DNA from: Terriglobia bacterium
Lineage (GTDB): Bacteria > Acidobacteriota > Terriglobia > Terriglobales > Acidobacteriaceae
Direction of reading: 5' to 3'
NCBI GenBank assembly: GCA_020073525.1
Contig: JAIQFA010000015.1
Location: 1-64,000, forward strand
Length of the DNA: 64,000 nt
Part shown: positions 33,791 to 41,863 of the stretch, one piece after another
Layout of the letters: each line of letters begins with the position of its first letter
How positions within the stretch are numbered: the stretch's first letter is position 1
Notes under the pieces: model-generated
Seen by the model: the letters and a program-made list of their open reading frames with translations, nothing else
The model's database searches: none
What the model was told of the DNA's origin: nothing
Made by a program: the position numbers and the translations under genes

Positions 33791-34999
33791 ATGGCACAAT
33801 TCCTGGTCAAAGTCGCCGACGAACAGGGCCATCTGCGGCAGCAGGTGGAGCACGGCTATTCCGAAGCCGAGGTCCACGACCGCTTCACGCAGCAGGGATA
33901 CCTGGTCTATTGGGTCAAGCCCCGGACCATCCTCAGTACCGGCGGCGGCCAGTTCGGACGCAGCCGCAAGCTGAAACAGGCAACGTTCCTGATTTTCAAT
34001 CAGCAGTTTCTGACCCTGATCAAGGCGGGCCTGCCGATCCTGACGGCGCTCGATCTCCTCATCAAACGGCAGCGCGACAAGTCTCTGCTGCAGTTGCTGG
34101 AAAACGTGCGCGAGCGGGTCAAAGGTGGCGAGTTGCTGTCGGACGCCTTCGCTGCCCAGCAGGTGTTTCCGAAGATGTATACCACCACGCTGCTGGCCGG
34201 CGAGAAGAGCGGCAGCATGGAAGAAGTGCTGAGCCGCTACATTGCCTACCAGCGCATGGTGCAGACGTTTCGCAAGAAGCTTCTGGTGTCACTCGTGTAT
34301 CCGGCACTGCTGGTTTCGGTGGTGACGGTGATGCTGATTTTTTTGATCACCTACGTGGTGCCGAAGTTTGCCGACCTGTTCAATAATCTAGGAGCCCAAC
34401 TGCCGGCCATCACCGTGTTCATGCTGACACTCGGCCTGAACGCGCAGAAGTATGGGTGGATCGTGCTGCTGGTTTTGGTGGTGGCGGTTGTTCTGTTATT
34501 GCGCTGGAAACAGAGCGATCGCGGCGCCGAGCAGATTGACAAGTTTCTATTGTCGCTGCCCTTGATCGGGGAAATCCGGCTGAAGTACCAGGTAGCAAAT
34601 TTCTCGCGCATTCTCGCCACGCTGCTACAGGGCGGTCTGCCGTTGGTGCCGGCGATGGAAACGGCGGGCGAATCGATGAGCAGCCGGCAGATGTTGAACG
34701 GCATCACCGCCGCCGCGGAACGAGTGCGAGAAGGACAGAGCCTGGCGCACAGCCTGGAAACACAAAAGCTGTTTCCCGATCTTGCCGTGGAAATGCTGGA
34801 GGTCGGTGAATCGACCGGTGCGTTGCCGGCGATGCTCGCTTCGGTGGCAGAGTTTTACGAAGAAGACGTGCAGACGGCTTTAGGTGCAGCCATGGCGCTG
34901 ATTGAGCCGATGATTTTGATCATCATGGCGGTCTTTGTCGGAGGCATACTGATTTCACTCTATATGCCGATTTTCACCTTGGGAGCGAACGTGCACTAA
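33791..34999 (+). CDS. pilC: Type IV pilus inner-membrane platform protein PilC
   Basis: A 402-residue member of the PilC/GspF family. Two repeated T2SSF domains are visible (about 60-190 and 265-390), each with the motif FSR/FNQQF then L..G.P.L.AL: FNQQFLTLIKAGLPILTALDLL and FSRILATLLQGGLPLVPAMETA. Three membrane segments include VYPALLVSVVTVMLIFLITYVV and the C-terminal MALIEPMILIIMAVFVGGIL. PilC forms the base that the PilB motor turns. It starts the assembly cluster and is followed by pilB after 107 bases that contain a palindromic repeat. Confidence 0.94.
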   Translation: MAQFLVKVADEQGHLRQQVEHGYSEAEVHDRFTQQGYLVYWVKPRTILSTGGGQFGRSRKLKQATFLIFNQQFLTLIKAGLPILTALDLLIKRQRDKSLLQLLENVRERVKGGELLSDAFAAQQVFPKMYTTTLLAGEKSGSMEEVLSRYIAYQRMVQTFRKKLLVSLVYPALLVSVVTVMLIFLITYVVPKFADLFNNLGAQLPAITVFMLTLGLNAQKYGWIVLLVLVVAVVLLLRWKQSDRGAEQIDKFLLSLPLIGEIRLKYQVANFSRILATLLQGGLPLVPAMETAGESMSSRQMLNGITAAAERVREGQSLAHSLETQKLFPDLAVEMLEVGESTGALPAMLASVAEFYEEDVQTALGAAMALIEPMILIIMAVFVGGILISLYMPIFTLGANVH

Positions 35000-35014
35000 G
35001 GCACCGGGCTAGCT

Positions 35015-35075
35015 GTAGAGACGGGGCTTGCCCCGTCTCCGCCGCAACACAAGACGCGGCACGCCGCGTCTCTAC
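35015..35075. repeat. GTAGAGAC palindrome pair, copy 4
   Basis: GTAGAGACGGGGC-TT-GCCCCGTCTCC and AGACGCGGC-AC-GCCGCGTCTCTAC lie in the gap between pilC and pilB. The layout is the same as in copies 2 and 3: a GGGG-type unit first, a GCGG-type unit second. Confidence 0.88.
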
Positions 35076-35106
35076 AGAAAGGTTCTCGGAGAGGCTGTAA
35101 ACTGGA

Positions 35107-36789
35107 ATGGGAATGGCGGATAAGAAAACAGCATTGGTCAGCGGTGCGAACGGAGGGAAGCTGGTGCCGGAGCCGGCCACAATTCCCGACGAACTGGAAC
35201 GCGCTCGGGATATTGCGCGGCGTTACCGTTGTGAATTCATCGATCTGAGCGACTTCCAGTTGCACCACGATCTGTTCGAGAAAATCCCCGTACACCTGAT
35301 GTTCCGCTATAACTTCGTGCCTCTCGACGAGACTGCCGACGGGCGCCTGGCGATTGCCATTGCCGATCCCAGCCAGTTGATGATGATTGACGAGATCAGC
35401 TTGCTCCTCGGCAAGCGCATCGTCACCAAGGTTTCGACTCTCAAGCAAATCTCCGACATCCTGAAAAAGACCGAGCAGTCCAAGCGCGTGCTGGAAGACG
35501 CGAGCGAGGGATTCACGCTCGATGTGATCCGCGAGGACGAAGCCGGGAACGACGAGACCATCTCCATCGACAAGCTGACGGCGAGCGCGGGCACCGATAT
35601 GAGCCCGATCATCCGCCTGGTCGATACCACGATTTTCACGGCATTGCAGCGGCGGGCCAGTGACATTCACATCGAGACGCGGGACGACTCGGTGGTCATC
35701 AAGTTTCGTATCGACGGCGTGCTCACAAACGCCATGCCGCCGATCGGCAAAGAGCATCACTCGACCATCATTTCGCGCATCAAGGTCATGAGCGAACTCG
35801 ACATCTCCGAGCGCCGCGTACCCCAGGACGGCCGCTTCCGCGTCAAGTACAACGGGCGCGCCATCGACTTCCGGGTTTCGATCATGCCGTCGATCCACGG
35901 CGAAGATGCTGTGCTCCGCGTGCTCGACAAAGAGTCGATGAGCGAAAAGTTTCGCAAGCTCACGCTCGAAGTGGTCGGGTTCGACGAAGATGACTTGCGC
36001 CGCTTCCGCCGCTATATCAAGGAACCCTACGGCATGGTGCTGGTCACCGGTCCGACGGGCAGCGGCAAAACGACCACGCTCTACGCCGCCGTCAACGAGA
36101 TCAAGACCGACGAAGACAAGATCATCACCATTGAAGACCCAGTCGAGTATCAACTGCGCGGCATCACCCAGATTCCGGTTAACGAAAAGAAGGGTTTGAC
36201 CTTTGCCCGGGGCCTGCGTTCGATCTTGCGGCATGATCCTGACAAGATCATGGTCGGCGAAATCCGCGACAACGAAACGGCGCAGATCGCCATCCAGTCG
36301 GCGCTCACCGGCCACCTGGTGTTCACGACGGTCCACGCCAATAACGTCGTCGACGTCTTGGGACGCTTTCTGAACATGGGCGTCGAGCCTTATAACTTCG
36401 TCTCGGCGCTGAATTGCATTCTGGCGCAGCGGTTGGTCAGGGTCATCTGCGATTCCTGCCGGACTGCCGTCCATTATCCGAATGACGTGCTTGAGGCCAG
36501 CGGTCTCGACCCGGCACAGTGGTCGCAGGTTCCTCTGTACGAGGGGCAAGGCTGCATCGAGTGCGCCGGCACGGGATTCCGGGGCCGGACGGCAATCCAC
36601 GAACTCCTGGATTTGACCGACCGCATCCGCGAGATGATTCTGGAACGGAGGCCAACCTCGGAGATCAGGAAAGCCGCCCGCGAAGACGGCATGCGCTTCC
36701 TCCGTGAATCGGCGCTGGACAAAGTGCGCGGCGGATTCACCACTCTGAAGGAGATCAACAAGGTCACGTTTATTGAGACCATGCGCTGA
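35107..36789 (+). CDS. pilB: Type IV pilus extension ATPase PilB
   Basis: A 560-residue secretion ATPase. An N-terminal MshEN/T2SSE_N domain (about 30-140, with YRCEFIDLSDFQLHHDLFEK) precedes the motor core. Walker A is GPTGSGKTT (K321), the Asp box ITIEDPVEYQLRGITQ, Walker B IMVGEIRDNETAQIAIQSAL and the His box LVFTTVHANN. A metal-binding pair CDSC and CIEC frames the C-terminal domain, as in PilB and GspE. It powers pilus extension. The start could also be the ATG at 35113. PilT, the retraction motor, is not in the window. Confidence 0.95.
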   Translation: MGMADKKTALVSGANGGKLVPEPATIPDELERARDIARRYRCEFIDLSDFQLHHDLFEKIPVHLMFRYNFVPLDETADGRLAIAIADPSQLMMIDEISLLLGKRIVTKVSTLKQISDILKKTEQSKRVLEDASEGFTLDVIREDEAGNDETISIDKLTASAGTDMSPIIRLVDTTIFTALQRRASDIHIETRDDSVVIKFRIDGVLTNAMPPIGKEHHSTIISRIKVMSELDISERRVPQDGRFRVKYNGRAIDFRVSIMPSIHGEDAVLRVLDKESMSEKFRKLTLEVVGFDEDDLRRFRRYIKEPYGMVLVTGPTGSGKTTTLYAAVNEIKTDEDKIITIEDPVEYQLRGITQIPVNEKKGLTFARGLRSILRHDPDKIMVGEIRDNETAQIAIQSALTGHLVFTTVHANNVVDVLGRFLNMGVEPYNFVSALNCILAQRLVRVICDSCRTAVHYPNDVLEASGLDPAQWSQVPLYEGQGCIECAGTGFRGRTAIHELLDLTDRIREMILERRPTSEIRKAAREDGMRFLRESALDKVRGGFTTLKEINKVTFIETMR

Positions 36790-36887
36790 GGCTGGTTACT
36801 CCTGCGTATGGCCGGCGGTTCAGTCCCGGCATCCCCAGAGGTAACTATTCTCGCAATGAAAATGCGGGATATCATCGGATTGCAGCT

Positions 36888-37784
36888 ATGACGTCCAATT
36901 CCAAACACATTCGCCGTCCAACCCTCGCCTGTGAAATCGCAGCCGACCGCGTTCTGGCGGGCCGCGCCTCCGATACGGGGCGAATGGTGGAAATGGCGGC
37001 CGCGCGGGAACTGGCGCCGGGCTCGGTGGTACCCGACCTAATGGAAGCGAATTTGCGCGACGGCACAGCCATCCGGCAGGCAATTGAAAGCGCGCTCGGC
37101 AGCGTCGGCAGCCGGTCCCACGACGTCATCGCGATTCTGCCCGACACTGCGGTGCGCGTGGTGCTGCTGGATTTCGAAACTCTCCCCTCGAAGCGCGAGG
37201 AGGCCGAAGCGGTGGTCCGCTTCCGGCTGAAGAAGTCGCTGCCTTTTGATCCCAACGATGCCCGCATCTCGTATCACGCGCAACCGGCCGGAAAAGGTGT
37301 GCGGGCGGTGGCGGCCGTCGTGCTGAACACGGTTCTCGAAGAATACGAGTCGGCGTTTCGCGATGCGGGCTACAACCCGGGGATGGTGATGCCATCGATG
37401 CTGGCGGCGCTGGGCGCTGCGGATGCGGAGCGGCCAACCCTGGTCGTCAAAGTGGACGCACGCACGATCAGCATTGCGATTCTCGAGCAGGAACAACTGC
37501 TGCTGTTCCGGACGCTGGAAAATTTGCGCGGCGTCACCATCACCGGCGATCAGCTCGCGGAAGAGGTCTATCCCTCGGTGGTATTTTTCCAGGACACCTA
37601 CAAACTGAACATTGAGCGCGTGTATGTGGCGGGCCTGCCGGAAGCCGGTGGCGCCGCACCTGCGCTGAAGAGCCAATCTGGTGCGGTGGTTGAGGATCTG
37701 GTGACCACCTCACAGATCGGCTCTACTACCGGGACGGTTCCGCGCTGGCGCATGGCGGGAGTGGTGGGAGCGTTGATTTCCTAA
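36888..37784 (+). CDS. pilM: PilM-like actin-fold pilus assembly protein
   Basis: A 298-residue protein in the pilM position. It starts RRPTLACEIAADRVLAGR (first phosphate-binding strand), then VIAILPDTAVRVVLLDFETLPSKREEAEAVVRFRLKKSLPF, the SHS2-type segment common in PilM and GspL. PTLVVKVDARTISIAILEQEQLLLFR is the second nucleotide-binding strand. It is about 50 residues shorter than usual PilM and ends in a hydrophobic tail (RMAGVVGALIS). PilM binds PilN at the inner membrane. Identity rests on gene order as well as motifs. Confidence 0.82.
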   Translation: MTSNSKHIRRPTLACEIAADRVLAGRASDTGRMVEMAAARELAPGSVVPDLMEANLRDGTAIRQAIESALGSVGSRSHDVIAILPDTAVRVVLLDFETLPSKREEAEAVVRFRLKKSLPFDPNDARISYHAQPAGKGVRAVAAVVLNTVLEEYESAFRDAGYNPGMVMPSMLAALGAADAERPTLVVKVDARTISIAILEQEQLLLFRTLENLRGVTITGDQLAEEVYPSVVFFQDTYKLNIERVYVAGLPEAGGAAPALKSQSGAVVEDLVTTSQIGSTTGTVPRWRMAGVVGALIS

Positions 37785-37786
37785 GT

Positions 37787-37843
37787 CGCTCTTAGAGCTC
37801 TTGGCCTCTTAGCTAAGGGCTAAGGGGCCAAGAGCTAAGAGCG
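37787..37843. repeat. GCTAAGAG-type inverted repeat between pilM and pilN
   Basis: CGCTCTTAGAGCTCTTGGCC (37787-37806) pairs with GGCCAAGAGCTAAGAGCG (37826-37843), with further TTAGC/GCTAA pairing in the loop. It fills almost the whole gap between two genes of the pilus operon. A relative is at 43639-43690. Confidence 0.78.
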
Positions 37844-37860
37844 GTTGTGAAGCTACTAAT

Positions 37861-38439
37861 ATGCGTCTCGACATCAATCTCGCAACCCATCCTTACGAAG
37901 ATGCCCGCGAATTCTGGGCGCGCTGGGGCTTAGGAGTTGGACTGCTCGCAGTGTTGACACTCGTTCTCATGGGATGGGCGGTCAACGGCTGGATCAAAGC
38001 CGGAAGAGATCGCCACAATATCGCGCAACTGGAGCAGCAGATCGCGGGGCGCGAGAAGGAACGGGCGGGTGCCCAGGCGATCCTCGACTTGAACGTGAAT
38101 CGCAGCACCCGAGACCAGTCGCAGTTCCTGAATGGATTGATTCAGCGCAAGGCGTTCTCCTGGACGCGCGTATTTGAAGATCTGGAACGGGTCATGCCTC
38201 CGAATCTGCACGTGGTCTCCCTGCGGCCGGGGATGGATGATCAGAACCAGATGGAACTGCAAATGAAAGTTGTGGGCACTACGCGCTCCGATGCCGTCGA
38301 GTTGGTCCATCGCATGGAAGGCTCGAAGCATTTTCAGGGAGCGCAGTTGATACAAGAGCAACAAGGTGAGGGGGGATCGGTGGGCGCCTCCGTGGTCTCG
38401 ATCTACGTCCCGGACGCGTCCGACAGGAGTGGAAAGTAG
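37861..38439 (+). CDS. pilN: PilN-like pilus assembly protein
   Basis: A 192-residue bitopic membrane protein. A short cytoplasmic N-terminus MRLDINLATHPYEDAREFW (family form INL, which binds PilM) is followed by one membrane segment (LGVGLLAVLTLVLMGWAV), a coiled coil (HNIAQLEQQIAGREKERAGAQ) and a ferredoxin-like domain (SWTRVFEDLERVMPPNLHVVSL). This is the PilN (PF05137) layout. The pilO start overlaps its stop by one base. Confidence 0.9.
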   Translation: MRLDINLATHPYEDAREFWARWGLGVGLLAVLTLVLMGWAVNGWIKAGRDRHNIAQLEQQIAGREKERAGAQAILDLNVNRSTRDQSQFLNGLIQRKAFSWTRVFEDLERVMPPNLHVVSLRPGMDDQNQMELQMKVVGTTRSDAVELVHRMEGSKHFQGAQLIQEQQGEGGSVGASVVSIYVPDASDRSGK

Positions 38440-38978
38440 TGCCCGACTTCTCCCAATCACGACGCAAATTAAAGATCGCGATCGGAGCCATGCTGGTTGC
38501 CGATGTGGTCGCGGTGGGTGTTCTGCTCTCGCCCCTGGTGGGTTCGGCGGATTCGCGCCAATTGCAACTGAACCTGCTCCGAGTCGAATTGACAAAGAAG
38601 ACTCGCGAAGTGGAACCGCTGCGCGGCATCGACAAGAAGATTGTGTTGGCCAAGGATCAGATCGGGGGATTTTACCAGGACCGTTTTGTCGCCAGGGATT
38701 CCGATCTGGCCAATGAACTGGGAAAGCTGGCGGCTGAGAATGGGGTCCGCATCCAGCAGATGAAGTACAAGCAAGAAGAGCCCGAAAGCTCCGGCATAGT
38801 ACCCGTCGAAGTCGAGGGCAGTTTTTCCGGAGACTACCTCCAGTTGGTCCGTTTCATTAACACGCTGGAACGGTCGAAGATGTTTATTACGGTGGACAGC
38901 GTGGACCTCGCCGGCGAAAGCACGGGACAGGTCCGCCTGGAAATCGCGATGCACAGTTATTTGCGGTCGGGTGCCTAA
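38439..38978 (+). CDS. pilO: PilO-like pilus assembly protein
   Basis: A 179-residue protein with one N-terminal membrane segment (IAIGAMLVADVVAVGVLLSPLV), a helical stalk (LLRVELTKKTREVEPLRGID) and a C-terminal ferredoxin-like domain (PVEVEGSFSGDYLQLVRFINTLERSKMFITVDSVDL). That last stretch is highly typical of PilO (PF04350). The start is a GTG sharing one base with the pilN stop. It pairs with PilN in the inner-membrane alignment complex. Confidence 0.92.
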   Translation: MPDFSQSRRKLKIAIGAMLVADVVAVGVLLSPLVGSADSRQLQLNLLRVELTKKTREVEPLRGIDKKIVLAKDQIGGFYQDRFVARDSDLANELGKLAAENGVRIQQMKYKQEEPESSGIVPVEVEGSFSGDYLQLVRFINTLERSKMFITVDSVDLAGESTGQVRLEIAMHSYLRSGA

Positions 38979-39566
38979 GTGAATCTGGGAATCGAAAACC
39001 GGAAGCAAGTGATGACGCTGGCAGTACTGGGCGGAATCGCGCTGCTGTCGATGGCCTACCAGTTCTGGCCCTCGTCCACGGCAACCACCCCGGTAACGAC
39101 ACAGACGACCGCGACCCCAGCGAAGCCGGGCACACGCCGCACGGCCTCGGGAAAAACGGTGCCGGTGATTGAGCCCCGATTGGATCCTACGCTTGACCTG
39201 AAGTTGCTCAGCCAAAGCGAGGAGATCAAGTACGCCGGCAATGGAAGAAACATATTTGTAGCGGGCTCGGTGGCGAGCATCGAAAAGCCCAAGGGAACCG
39301 GCGCCACCGATCACCAATCCGCCACCCTGGCCGGACCTCCGCCAATTCCACCTCCACCTCCGATCACGCTGAAGTTTTTTGGTTTTGCCAACAAGCCGGG
39401 CGAGACAAGAAAGGTGTTCTTGTCCCAGGGCGAGGACGTCTTTATCGCCGCCGAGGGCGACATCGTCGACCGGCGCTATCGCATCGTGCGCATCTCGCCG
39501 ACAGCCGTCGACGTGGAAGACGTGCTCAACAACAACCGCCAGAGCCTGCCCTTGACTCAGGGCTGA
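38979..39566 (+). CDS. PilP/GspC-like inner-membrane alignment protein
   Basis: A 195-residue bitopic protein starting at a GTG directly after the pilO stop. One membrane segment (VMTLAVLGGIALLSMAYQFW) is followed by a Thr/Pro-rich linker, a short conserved element (YAGNGRNIFVA), a proline stretch (GPPPIPPPPPITL) and a C-terminal beta domain (KFFGFANKPGETRKVFLSQG, GDIVDRRYRIVRISPTAVDVED). The C-terminal domain matches the homology region of PilP/GspC that contacts the secretin. No secretin gene follows in the window. Confidence 0.78.
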   Translation: MNLGIENRKQVMTLAVLGGIALLSMAYQFWPSSTATTPVTTQTTATPAKPGTRRTASGKTVPVIEPRLDPTLDLKLLSQSEEIKYAGNGRNIFVAGSVASIEKPKGTGATDHQSATLAGPPPIPPPPPITLKFFGFANKPGETRKVFLSQGEDVFIAAEGDIVDRRYRIVRISPTAVDVEDVLNNNRQSLPLTQG

Positions 39567-39579
39567 TAGCCACGTCTGA

Positions 39580-39692
39580 TTTCGATTTTGTAATTTTGTA
39601 ATCTGTAATTTAGTAATTTGAATTCGGGTGAGCAGTTATGCGGCGTGGTTTGAAATTGCGAAATTACCAAATTACAAATCACAAATCACAAA
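39580..39692. repeat. AT-rich inverted repeat overlapping the pseudopilin start
   Basis: The left half, 39584-39620, repeats TTTTGTAATTTTGTAATC and TGTAATTTAGTAATTTG. The right half, 39650-39692, is the complementary pattern AAATTACCAAATTACAAATC and ACAAATCACAAATT. It stands out against the GC-rich surroundings. The right half lies inside the first 18 codons of the next gene. Confidence 0.75.
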
Positions 39693-40609
39693 TTCGCCAG
39701 CGCGGCTACATGATGATCACGCTGATGCTGGCGGTGGCACTCATTTCGATTGGCCTGCTCGCGGTGCTGCCATCGATTCGCCAGCAGATCCAGCGCGACC
39801 GTGAATTAGAACTCCAGCATCGAGGCACGGCGTACATGCGCGCGATCCAACACTTCTACAAGAAATTTAACCGATATCCCATGCGCGTCGAGGAACTGGA
39901 GAGTACCAATAACCTCCGGTTCTTGCGCAAGCGCTATACAGATCCAATGAATCGGGACCCTCAGACCGGCAAGGAGCGAGACTTCAAACTCCTGCACCAG
40001 CAGGACATCAGTTTGAACAATGGGCCGGTTTTGGGACAAATACCAGGACAAGGTATTCCAGGGGGTCTCGCCGGCGGACAAGGCGGATTCGGGGGGGGCA
40101 TGCAGGGCGGGCTGGGTGGGTTGGGAACGCAATCCGGTGGACTTCAACAGCAGGGCAAAACGGTTACACAAACTCCCGCGGGCGATGATTCGGACAAGGC
40201 TTCGAATGAAGAGGGAGCCTCCAGTCCAACCGGATCTTCTGGTTCCAGTTCAGGTTCTACTTCTACTTCCTCCTCCGGCTTCAATGGACCGACGTTCGGC
40301 GGAGGACCGATCCTCGGGGTCGCCAGCATGAACAAGAAGACGAAGAGCGTTCGCGTGTTCTTCGATAAGAGCCATTACAACGATTGGCTGTTCATCTACG
40401 TGCCGACGGCCGACATGGGCGGTCTGCTCAAAGGGCCAGTGAACCCCGGCGCGCCCGCCGGGAACCTGAATGGCATGACGCCTGGACAAGGGGTGGGCGG
40501 TGGTATCGTGCCGGGGCAAGGAGTAGGACAAGGACTGAACCCAGGCCAGCCTCCAAATCCCATGACGCCGCCTGCGCAGAATCCCGGCCAGACTCCGCCC
40601 GAACAATAG
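39638..40609 (+). CDS. Unusual pseudopilin-like protein with Gly/Gln/Ser-rich tail
   Basis: A 323-residue protein ending the pilus cluster. After a 23-residue basic leader comes YMMITLMLAVALISIGLLAVL, a pilin-like hydrophobic helix preceded by Gly, and then QQIQRDRELELQHRGTAYMRAIQHFYKKFNRYP, a GspG-type alpha helix. Mature position 5 is Thr instead of the usual Glu. Residues about 125-225 and 260-323 are low-complexity Gly, Gln, Ser and Pro, with GVASMNKKTKSVRVFFDKSHYNDWLFIY between them. The leader codons come from an AT-rich repeat. Processing by a prepilin peptidase is plausible but unproven. Confidence 0.75.
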   Translation: MRRGLKLRNYQITNHKSQIRQRGYMMITLMLAVALISIGLLAVLPSIRQQIQRDRELELQHRGTAYMRAIQHFYKKFNRYPMRVEELESTNNLRFLRKRYTDPMNRDPQTGKERDFKLLHQQDISLNNGPVLGQIPGQGIPGGLAGGQGGFGGGMQGGLGGLGTQSGGLQQQGKTVTQTPAGDDSDKASNEEGASSPTGSSGSSSGSTSTSSSGFNGPTFGGGPILGVASMNKKTKSVRVFFDKSHYNDWLFIYVPTADMGGLLKGPVNPGAPAGNLNGMTPGQGVGGGIVPGQGVGQGLNPGQPPNPMTPPAQNPGQTPPEQ

Positions 40610-40644
40610 ATTCTCGCTACCCGGCAACACCCCACCCAATAGAA

Positions 40645-40668
40645 AAGCCCCGCATCGCAGCGGGGCTT
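40645..40668. terminator. Bidirectional Rho-independent terminator
   Basis: AAGCCCCGC and GCGGGGCTT form a perfect 9-bp stem with a 6-base loop, between the convergent pseudopilin and ErpA-type genes. A-rich flanks on the left give a short U-tract in the minus direction. Confidence 0.85.
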
Positions 40669-40687
40669 GACGTGAAACCAGGAACAT

Positions 40688-41053
40688 TTAGACGTTAAAT
40701 GAAGAGCCGCAGCCGCAAGTGCTCTTCACATTCGGGTTCTCAAACTTGAACCCGGCGCCTTCCAGGGTCTCGACGTAATCGACGTGCGCTCCACCCAGAT
40801 ACATCAGCGAAGTCGCATCCACGTAAACCTTCAAACCGTCAAAGTCGAAAACCTTGTCCATCATGCCGGCGCCATTCTCGAAAGCCATGGAGTACTGAAA
40901 GCCGGAGCAACCGCCGCCAACGACGGACAACCGCAATCCCGCCGGAACCGGCGCCTGGGTGGCCATGATCTCTTTGACCTTGGCAATCGCCGAGGGGGTC
41001 AGAACGGGTGCAGTCTTGGGTTGGACATCGGGTGTGGTGGTGGTGGTCGCCAT
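40688..41053 (-). CDS. erpA: Iron-sulfur cluster insertion protein, ErpA/IscA type
   Basis: A 121-residue A-type carrier with the three conserved cysteines: C49 in VVGGGCSGFQYSM and C113 and C115 in STCGCGSSF. They bind and hand over a [2Fe-2S] or [4Fe-4S] cluster. A GGAGA site stands 8 bases before the ATG. The first 15 residues are a Thr-rich extension (MATTTTTPDVQ) not normal in short IscA. ErpA and IscA cannot be fully separated from motifs, so the symbol is tentative. Confidence 0.92.
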   Translation of the reverse strand: MATTTTTPDVQPKTAPVLTPSAIAKVKEIMATQAPVPAGLRLSVVGGGCSGFQYSMAFENGAGMMDKVFDFDGLKVYVDATSLMYLGGAHVDYVETLEGAGFKFENPNVKSTCGCGSSFNV

Positions 41054-41196
41054 CGGTTTATCTCCTTGTAATTCCTTATTATAACAAAGGTCGCAACCGG
41101 CTCGGCAAGGCTTTTTGGAAGCCGGTACGTTTCTTATACCACTCTTTAGATGCTTCCCACATGCAAGAAGTCACAGCCCCCTCTTGCCAACGGGTC

Positions 41197-41265
41197 TATA
41201 ATCATCGGTAGTAGGGGCCTGTACCCGAACGCCGGTGAAACCATGACGTTTCGCTGGGGCGAAAC
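41197..41265 (+). promoter_or_regulatory. Candidate promoter and leader hairpin for a small membrane protein
   Basis: TATAAT at 41197 is a good -10 box without a clear -35. The leader carries a perfect hairpin GTTTCGC-TGGG-GCGAAAC (41248-41265) that ends directly before the ATG at 41266 and 46 bases before the better start at 41311. It does not resemble any riboswitch consensus I know. Confidence 0.4.
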
Positions 41266-41310
41266 ATGGGAACTTCGGGAAATGGCTCGATCTCAGCTCC
41301 GAGGTGGCGT

Positions 41311-41592
41311 ATGACTCCTATGTTCGGGCTGCTAGTCGCGTGGGGTGTACTGACCGGGATTCTCATCATCCTGATGATCTACAAAAGCACTCTCACCATG
41401 CATGAGGACGATTCCATTTGCCTCAATGAAAACGAGTCCCAGATGCAGAGAGAACAAAACGAAGTTCTGGCCAAGATGAGAAAGATCACACCCATCGTTA
41501 AGGTGCTCGGCGCCTTATCGGGGGTCATGATCCTGGTCATTGCGGGATTGTTCATCTATCAAGGTCTAAGCGGCGCCACCACGCTGCAGTAA
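41311..41592 (+). CDS. Small two-helix membrane protein of unknown function
   Basis: About 93 residues from the ATG at 41311, which has GAGGTGG 4 bases upstream. An in-frame ATG at 41266 would add 15 residues. It has two hydrophobic helices, MFGLLVAWGVLTGILIILMI and VKVLGALSGVMILVIAGLFI, joined by a charged loop with EDDSICLNENESQMQREQ and basic KMRKITPIV. No family was recognised. Confidence 0.6.
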   Translation: MTPMFGLLVAWGVLTGILIILMIYKSTLTMHEDDSICLNENESQMQREQNEVLAKMRKITPIVKVLGALSGVMILVIAGLFIYQGLSGATTLQ

Positions 41593-41863
41593 ACGAGAAG
41601 CTCGCGGATTCGCGGGAATCCCTGCCAACTCCGGCTTGGTAAGAACTCGCCCGAGCGGTGGTGGAGTGTTGCTGCTCGGGCGCTAGTGTTACTCTCTTGG
41701 AGCAAGACAGGCTGCGGACAAGGTGAGGTTTCGGGGCACGCGGCTTTGTATCAGGGCATCGCTTTAGCTAATGCCATCAAGATCGACCTTTCAGATGCCC
41801 CTTAGGGGCTACAGTTGCAGTTCCACACTTCCCCCGCAGACTTGAAGATTCAGCCACCAGTCC
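41593..41863. other. 271-base intergenic region with small hairpins
   Basis: No gene is supported. CGCCCGAGC (41648) can pair with GCTCGGGCG (41674) as a possible terminator stem without a U-tract, and GCCCC-TTA-GGGGC lies at 41797-41809. The region must also hold the promoter of the following flavoprotein. Confidence 0.5.

Noticed and set aside
34996-36600. Long open frame antisense to pilB (534 codons)
   Set aside because: It lies opposite a certain ATPase gene and has no ribosome-binding site or family motif.
41203-41310. Possible riboswitch before the small membrane protein
   Set aside because: The leader has one hairpin but none of the conserved cores of known riboswitch classes.
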